A stretch of DNA of 64,000 nt, taken from assembly GCF_011745365.1 (NCBI RefSeq), contig NW_024468914.1, positions 3,870,228 through 3,934,227 on the forward strand, written 5' to 3'. This DNA is from Cryphonectria parasitica EP155 (Eukaryota > Ascomycota > Sordariomycetes > Diaporthales > Cryphonectriaceae). Below, in pieces: positions 57,697 through 64,000 of this stretch. A model generated the notes under the pieces. The model was not told where the DNA came from. It made no database searches and saw only the letters and a program-made list of their open reading frames with translations. A program made the translations under genes and the position numbers. How positions within the stretch are numbered: position 1 is the stretch's first letter; each line of letters starts with the position of its first letter.

Positions 57697-60600
57697 AGAG
57701 ATTGCAGATAATTAAACTAGAATAGTTCCTATGTAGAGCTTTCAAGGCAGATTACGCTTATATCAAGTTCAATATATACATTCAAGGATACAAGTATAGC
57801 GCACTATTGGATAGTGATATTCAGAGAAACTTCATATTTCTATACATTGTTAATCAGGTACAACTATAATGGAAATGAAAAAGACGCTCATATACTCTCA
57901 GCATTGTAGAAGAATAATCTGTTGCATATAACTAAGAAGTAATTAATAAGAAGACTAATTATCTATCTATCTTGATTCAAGGATGTGTAATCAGAGCTTC
58001 TTTTGATATTACGGATATAGCATAGCATGAGCTGATTATAGAACTTCCATAGCTCAAAGAGCATAATTCTCGAATTGATTGAACTACTAGCTAGATCTCA
58101 TGAGAACAAGCTATATCCAGAGAGATAGTTATAATCAATGGCGCAGGATCGAAGCTAGTGGTTGAAGAATACTCAGGAAAAGAGGCTTCATACGACTTCA
58201 CACATACCTTCAAACCAGCAGGGCTAGCAGTTCAAGGAGAAGAATCTAGTAATAAGCGAACTCAAACAGTGCTAGAGCGCTAATAGGTTAGCAAAACAAC
58301 GGAAGCGAGGCTCTTAGCAAGTCGGTCCGCCCCGGAGCGACAAGGAAAAGCTTCAGAAAGTGGATTATGAACTCACACGAGAAAAACCTCGAAACCAGGC
58401 TCTCAAGCGCTCGGTCCAGCTCGGAGCGAACGCTCAAGGCTCTCAAAAACGTCACCAAAAACGACGAACGAAAAGAAGCACGCTCAACAGTACCTACTGT
58501 TCCTCCAGGTAGCAGAAACAGCACAAGAACCAGAACCAACACTCGCAAATATACTATGAGAATATCACAAGTTCAAGAAACTATTCCAGAAAGAATTGAA
58601 TACGAGATTACTAGAATACAGCTCATATAACTACAAGATCCCGCTACAAGAAGGGAAACAGCTCAAATTCTTCCTTATTTACAGACTAGACAAGGCATAG
58701 CTAGAAGCACTTAGAGAGTATCTCGACGAGAATCTCAAAAAGAGATATATACGATTATTGCAATTACCAGCAGAATACCCTATCCTGTTTGTACTCAAGA
58801 AGAACAGCAAGCTTAGGCTATGCATTAACTACAAGCAACTCAATGATATCATAATCAAGAATCAATACTCATTGCTACTCATTAAGAAATTATAAGATAG
58901 ATTGCAAGAAGCACAGTGATTTACAGTTCTGAATCTGAAAGGAGCTTATAACCTAATTAGAGTAAAGAAAGGAGAAGAATGGAAAACTGCTTTCAGAACA
59001 TGCTATGAATACTACGAATATCTGATTATGCTCTTTGGTTTAACGAATGCTCCAGCTTCATTCCAGGAAATGATCAATCACATTCTATACAAGCATCTGA
59101 ATCAGTTCGTCATTGCCTATCTTGACAATATCCTTATTTATTCTCGAATACTTAAAGAATACAAGAAACATATGGAAACAGTATTGCAAACGCTTCAAGA
59201 TGCAAAACTCCTTATAGAATCTGCAAAGAATCACTTTCACATACAAAAGATCAACTATCTCGGATTTACAATCGAGCTAGAATGCATTAAGCTACAGAAA
59301 GATAAGATAGAAGCTGTTAGGAATTAGCCAGTTCCCAGAAATATCAGGAATATTAGATTTTTCCTCGAATATATTAACTTCTATAAGCAGTTCATTAGAA
59401 ACTACAGCTGAATTGCATACTCTCTTACAAATCTTACCAAAAAAGAACAGCCTTTCGAATAGATCTCCAAGATACAAGAAGCCTTCAACGAGATCATCAA
59501 GCATATTACTTCAGAACCAGTTCTGTATGAAGCAAACCCCTACAAATCTTTTGAAATTGAGACTAATGCATCAAGATATGCACTCGGAGAACAACTTGAT
59601 TAGCAAGATAACCAAGAATGTTTAAGGATTATAAGCAACTTCTCAAAGAAGTTGAATAGCTTGGAAATCAACTACAAGATCTCTAATCAGAAACTCATAG
59701 CAATAGTGAAAGCTTTTGAGAAGTAGCAATACTATCTCATTAGCATACAATATTCGATCATAGTTCACTCGGATTACAAGAATCTGACTACGTTTATAAC
59801 AACCAAGGTTTTGAATAAGCAATAAGTTAGATAAGCAGAATTTCTCTTACAATTCAACTTCAAGATTATACACTGCAAAAGCTTAGAGAATGGATGAGCA
59901 GACGCTCTCAGCAGAAGATCAGACCATCGAGATGCAGATTCTTCGGATATATAGAACATCTTCGCCCAAGATGAATCAGGAAATCTCATCAATGCATACA
60001 GAGAACTGAATGCTGCTCTCAGAATAGAACCTTCAGAAAAGAATCCAGAATCAATAACTCTAAATGAACAAAACAACTACATTAAGGATGTATACAATGC
60101 ATCAGCATACAAGCACTAGAGAACTAGAGCAATTTATGAATGCATTAAAAGATACTAAAACCTATCAGATCTTAGAAAAAGGATTGAAAGTATTCTATAA
60201 TAATACAATAGCTGCAAGAAGAATAAGATAGAAAGATATAAGCCTTACAAACTACTGCACCCCTTACCAGTACCTACAACTGTTTAGCAATCCATTAGTT
60301 TAAACTTTATTATCAAGCTATCTCTCTTACAAGAATTCTTAACTAAGATGCAATACAATAGCATTCTAGTAGTGATTTGCAGACTGAGCAAGTATGCTTA
60401 CTTTCTTCTTTACAAGGAAAGCAGTACAGCAGAAGAACTTGCATATGCATTCCTCAGAACAATTATTGCTAACTACAGCATACCAGAAGAAGTAATCTCT
60501 AATAGAAACAGAAAGTTCAACTCAAAGTTTTGAATTTTACTCATAAAACAGCTCAGAATATACTATAGAATATCTATAGCATTTTATCTGCAAATAGATG

Positions 60601-61346
60601 AATAGATAGAAAGAATGAATCAGATTATTGAACAATACCTTCGATACTATATCAACTAGGAACAGAACAACTGAATTAATCTGTTGCTTCTTGCACAGTT
60701 TGCTTATAATAGCGCGGATACAAGCACAACAAAGAAATCACTATTCTTCATGCTCTACAGATACAATCCAACAGCTTATTACAAGGCACTGCAAGAAGCA
60801 AATGCAGAAGCTGCAGATAAAAGAGTTAAGAAGATCAAGAAAGTTCAGGAGGAACTCCGATTAGAACTACAATTCATTCAAGAACAAATAATACGATATA
60901 CAAACTCCAAGAGGATTGAGAGACCAATTCTATAGAAAGGAGATAAGATCTACCTACTTCGAAAAAACATCAAAACAACTAGATCCAGCAATAAGCTCGA
61001 TTATAAGAAGTTGGGACTATTCAAAATCTTGCAACAAATTTCCCTGATTAATTACGAGTTAGCATTATCTTATGAAATGAGAATACACTCGGTTTTCCAC
61101 ATCTTATTGCTAGAACTAGTAGCACAGGAAATACCAATAGACAATATAGCAGAAGTGGAAAATAATGAATCAGAGTATGAGATAGAAAAGATTCTCAAGC
61201 ATAGAAGCATAGACAGCACGAGGGAATATCTTATCAAATGGAAAGATTATTCAGCAAGCAAAAATTCTTGGGAACCGCAGAAAAACGTTAAAAATGCTCA
61301 GGAAAAGATAGCTGAGTATTAGAAGAAGAAAGAAATCAGCACCTAG
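57660..61346 (+). pseudogene. pol of A4: protease-RT-RNase H-integrase-chromodomain
   Basis: Frame -1 to gag. Protease catalytic Asp kept at 57810 (LLDSD, Gly to Asp). RT: LNLKGAYNLI near 58930, PASFQEMINHILYKH, and AYLDN at 59115-59129 (second Asp to Asn); 59028-59327 open. RNase H IETNAS at about 59556. Integrase zinc finger: His at 60114, CNSC with the first Cys as Tyr; core 60348-60533 open with catalytic Asp to Asn. 61011-61322 open: GPY/F-like module and complete chromodomain (about 61175-61322, ending SASKNSWEP). Stop TAG 61344-61346. The chromodomain class is established for chromoviruses. Confidence 0.9.
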
Positions 61347-62077
61347 GACAGCTGCTCCGCCCCAGGCCGAGATCCAGGAGCTTCAGAAATCTCGCTTTCC
61401 AAAATGCTGTTCCAATCCACCACATCGAGGGCACCCCAGGATTAAACCTCAGCTACAGCCTCAGATTCGGCAGCACGCTAAGCATCCTCCTCCCAACACT
61501 CCTTCTCCTCCAACTCATCCAGAAAGCGCAAACTCTAACTAACCATCTTCGCGCTACAATCATGCAGAGAACATTTCTGCTTCCGCAAACGCACCAAGCG
61601 AGCTGTTGCCTTACCCAATTTGGACTGAAGCTCGAGAAGAACTTCCTCCGCATCCAACTCCTTCTGATCTAAGCAACCAAGTTCGGTAGTAATACGAGAC
61701 ACTATCATAAGAATCAGAAAACGAACAAGGAAAAACTTAGAAAAGGAATGAAACTCACAAGCATTTACCGGAACATCGGAATTATCACAGGAACGATCCC
61801 GACGAATACAACAGGAATACCGCTTAGTACCTTCCATCATCTTACACTCCAATCCCTTCGATATACAGAAAGAACAAAGCATAACTTCGAAGCTTTGGAG
61901 ATCAATAGTTAGAGAAAGCTGAAGATGTTGTTCGGATTTTCGAGAAAGGGACTTTTCGATTCTGTTCAACATCTCAATTAGGAAGGCATAACTAAGCTTA
62001 CGAACAGCTTGCCAGGAAACTTACAGAAGTATGTTGAGGATAATGATTGATAGGAGGGAGATGATGTTATGATCCAT
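61343..62077 (-). pseudogene. Antisense Zn2Cys6-like gene of A4 (two exons)
   Basis: ATG 62077-62075 inside the 3' LTR; exon 1 62077-62025, intron 62024-61962 (63 nt; GTAAGT, CTAAT, CAG), exon 2 61961-61343; 224 codons in frame. The cluster reads CX2CX6CX8[Tyr for Cys]X2CX6C (CSFCISKGLEC ... SCCIRRDRSC), close to Zn2Cys6 spacing. A hydrophobic insert and a coiled-coil-like stretch (LQSKLGKATARLVRLRKQKC) follow, then the conserved tail LESEISEA..GAEQLS. Three stops. The sequence differs widely from A2/A3/A7 apart from these landmarks; GC is higher than in pol. Inferred regulator. Confidence 0.75.
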
Positions 62078-62507
62078 TCAACATGCAGATTACGAAACAG
62101 GCTCTGCCAATAGAGAACCAGGTGATACGATCCAACATCGGATAACTACCAGAAATTACATAAGCAAGGGTTAGGGTTGGATCACGGCAAAACAAGTGAG
62201 CCACTCACCGGATCACCACAACACGAATCACGGATCACAGTGAGCCAGGTGAGCTACGATAAAGAGCTGGATATATAAGGATACATTCATTATTACTAGA
62301 TAGATCACTATACGTAGCTCTTCAGTTGTCAATCTAAGTATCAGATTACTCTCTACTCTGATAGCCCCAAAGGCAGTAAACACTTGCATCGCTTACTAGG
62401 ACTTGTACGGTTCCGTATTTAAGGACTTGACACTTTGATACCGCTCTTGTTAGCATAAACCCCTTCGTGTACTTAGGAATCTTCGGATTGCTGCAGTGCT
62501 CATTACA
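62065..62507 (+). repeat. 3' LTR of A4
   Basis: 443 bp. GGGTTAGGGTT at 62168-62178; CTCACCGGATCAC, CGGATCACAGTGAGC and related repeats at about 62195-62260; AGTTGTCAA at 62324-62332. Preceded by polypurine tract AGGAGGGAGATGA, which also encodes part of antisense exon 1. Confidence 0.94.
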
Positions 62508-62512
62508 TAGCT

Positions 62513-63906
62513 GCAGAATGCATTTCTCAGAGAAGATATAATATAAATAATTCCCTGTTAGAGAACTAGAATAAATCCTTCAAGCTGTTAAAGAATAGGA
62601 ATTCTGCTTCAGAGAAGTTCTTAATAGATAGTATTACAATGCATATATTGGATTATTAGATAATTATTCTATATAATATATAAATAAGAAGATAAAATGA
62701 TAGCAGTATAAGATGATATTCTGTATAATTCATATTAATAACAAAGTTTGTAACTAGCATTAATAGAAGAAAGATCAGAAATAATAATAATACAAGCAAA
62801 AACAAGCTAAGAAGCTTGCTTAAGAAGCAGCAAAGCAAGCTTAGAAGAACAAGTAACTCTTAATAAACTCAAAAGAATAGGATTGCTTGTAAAGGAACTG
62901 CAGATAATTAGATTAGAATAATTCTTATATAAAGCTTTCAGAATAGATTATGCTTATATTAAGTTCAATATATACATTTAAGAATATAAGTATAGCGCAC
63001 TATTGAATAATAGCGCTTAGGGAAACTTCATATTTCCATACATTATTAACTAAGCATAACTACAATGGAGATAGAAGAAGCATTCATACACTCTCAGTAC
63101 TATAAAAGAATAATTTGTTGCATATAACCAGAGAGTAATTAATAAGAAGACTAATTATTTATTTATCTTAATTCAGAAATATACAATCCAGATTTCTTTT
63201 AATATCACAGATATAGCATAGCATAAGCTAATTATAAGACTTTTATAGCTTAAAGAGCATAATTCTCGAATCGATTGGATTACTAGCTAGATCTTATAAG
63301 AACAAGCTATACTCAAAAAAATAATTACAATCAACAGTACAGAATCGAAGCTAGTAGTTGAAGAATACTCAGAAAAAGAAGCTTTATACAACTTCTCACA
63401 TACTTTCAAACTAGCAGAGCTAGCAATTCAAGGAGAAGAATCTAGTAACAAGCAAATCCAAATAATGCTAGAGCGCTAACAGATTAGCAAAACAACAGAA
63501 GCAAGATCCTTAGCAAGTCAGTTCGCTCCAAAGCAATAAGGAAAAGCTTCAGAATATAGATTATAAACTCATACGAAAAAAACCGCGAAACCAGGCTCTC
63601 GAGCGCTCAGTTCAGCTCGGAGCAAATGCTCAAAGCTCTCAAGAACGTTACCAAAAACAATAAACGAAAAGAAGTATGCTTAACAATACCTACTATTCCT
63701 TCAGATAGCAGAAACAGTACAAGAACCAGAACCAATACTCGCGAATATACTATAAGAATATTACAGATTTAAGAAACTATTCCAGAGAGAATTGAATATA
63801 GAATTATCGGAATACAGCTTATATAATTACAAGATTCTGCTATAAGAAGGAAAACAGCTCAAATTCTTTCTTATCTACGAACTAAATGCAGTATAACTAG
63901 AAGCAC
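62513..63906 (+). pseudogene. A6 gag end, protease and linker (fragment 3)
   Basis: Continues gag after A4, with the conserved gag stop TAA at 62890-62892, then the protease core (LLNNSA near 63001) and the Arg/Ser-rich linker before RT. It ends at 63906 in the LDKAQLEAL region upstream of RT, where transposon homology stops and the right 68-bp repeat begins. RT, integrase, antisense gene and 3' LTR are missing. Confidence 0.82.
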
Positions 63907-63974
63907 TATCCTAAAGTCAAAGTGTCCTTAAGGTAGAAGACAGTTTTTTTGGGTGGGAGAATTTTCGGCGCTAG
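63907..63974 (+). repeat. Right copy of 68-bp direct repeat, unmutated
   Basis: Same 68 bp as 33-100, but with C and G where the left copy has T and A. It is followed by GC-richer sequence (63975-64000) with no match to either transposon family, so it probably marks the edge of the repeat block and the return to single-copy host DNA. Confidence 0.85.
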
Positions 63975-64000
63975 CAAATGCAGGGGGTAGCGGATCGTTT

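Larger units (their letters stand above)
55073..62507 (+). mobile_element. Family A element A4, complete and least mutated A copy
   Basis: 7435 bp, 443-bp LTRs at 55073-55515 and 62065-62507, duplication TAGCT (55068-55072, 62508-62512) inside A6 gag. It keeps the gag ATG and several long open stretches in gag and pol, so it is the best reference for the family. U3 type is GTGAGC/GGATCAC repeats. Confidence 0.96.
38511..63906 (+). mobile_element. Family A element A6, oldest layer, in three pieces
   Basis: Its pieces are 38511-39571 (gag), 54476-55072 (gag), and 62513-63906 (end of gag, protease, linker before RT). Joined, they are collinear with A4. It is interrupted by A5 (duplication ATTCT) and A4 (duplication TAGCT). 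The 5' LTR and gag start were to the left of B1 and are lost; the 3' part stops at 63906 against the right 68-bp repeat. The most RIP-mutated A copy. Confidence 0.88.

Noticed and set aside
1..64000. CRISPR arrays, tRNA or rRNA genes, bacterial-type operons
   Set aside because: No regularly spaced short repeats, cloverleaf-like or rRNA-like segments noticed; the content is eukaryotic retrotransposons.

Overview
The window is a nested graveyard of LTR retrotransposons from a filamentous ascomycete (Pezizomycotina). I see no convincing single-copy host gene, rRNA, tRNA or CRISPR array. The DNA is AT-rich, and almost every reading frame is broken by TAA/TAG/TGA codons at places where sister copies keep Gln, Arg or Trp. 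Copies differ mostly by C-to-T and G-to-A transitions, especially at CpA. That is the footprint of repeat-induced point mutation (RIP).

Two Ty3/gypsy-type families are present. Family A is about 7.4 kb, with 443-466 bp LTRs (TG..CA) and 5-bp target duplications. It encodes gag with a zinc knuckle, then protease, RT, RNase H, integrase and a chromodomain in the -1 frame. Downstream of pol, on the opposite strand, each complete copy carries a two-exon gene for a Zn2Cys6-like, coiled-coil protein whose start codon lies inside the 3' LTR. Family B is 12.3 kb, with 320-bp LTRs and a 4-bp duplication. It encodes gag-protease, RT, RNase H and integrase, then a divergent pair of extra genes: an antisense cysteine-rich gene with two introns and a sense gene of about 670 codons that I do not recognise.

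Layout: 33-100 left copy of a 68-bp repeat; 101-300 two broken A LTRs; 301-2620 A1 (5' part) with a solo LTR at 1471-1936; 2621-10056 A2, a chimera whose two LTRs are of different subtypes; 10057-38510 B1 (+), lacking its 5' end. B1 is split by A7 (-, 13273-20701, TSD CTTGT) and by a complete, oppositely oriented B2 (-, 22350-34658, TSD CCAG). From 38511 to 63906 lies A6 (+), split by A5 (39572-54470, TSD ATTCT), which is itself split by A3 (41552-48973, TSD ATTAA), and by A4 (55073-62507, TSD TAGCT). The second 68-bp copy is at 63907-63974, followed by GC-richer, probably single-copy DNA.

The most interesting signal is the family A antisense gene. In five diverged copies the same model holds: ATG in the LTR, a 53-nt first exon, a 61-63 nt intron with GTAAGT and CTAAY signals, and an in-frame second exon whose stop overlaps the pol stop. 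LTR U3 regions fall into types with different arrays of short repeats, and each antisense-gene type goes with its own U3 type. I infer, without proof, a transposon-encoded transcription factor acting on an operator between divergent LTR promoters.
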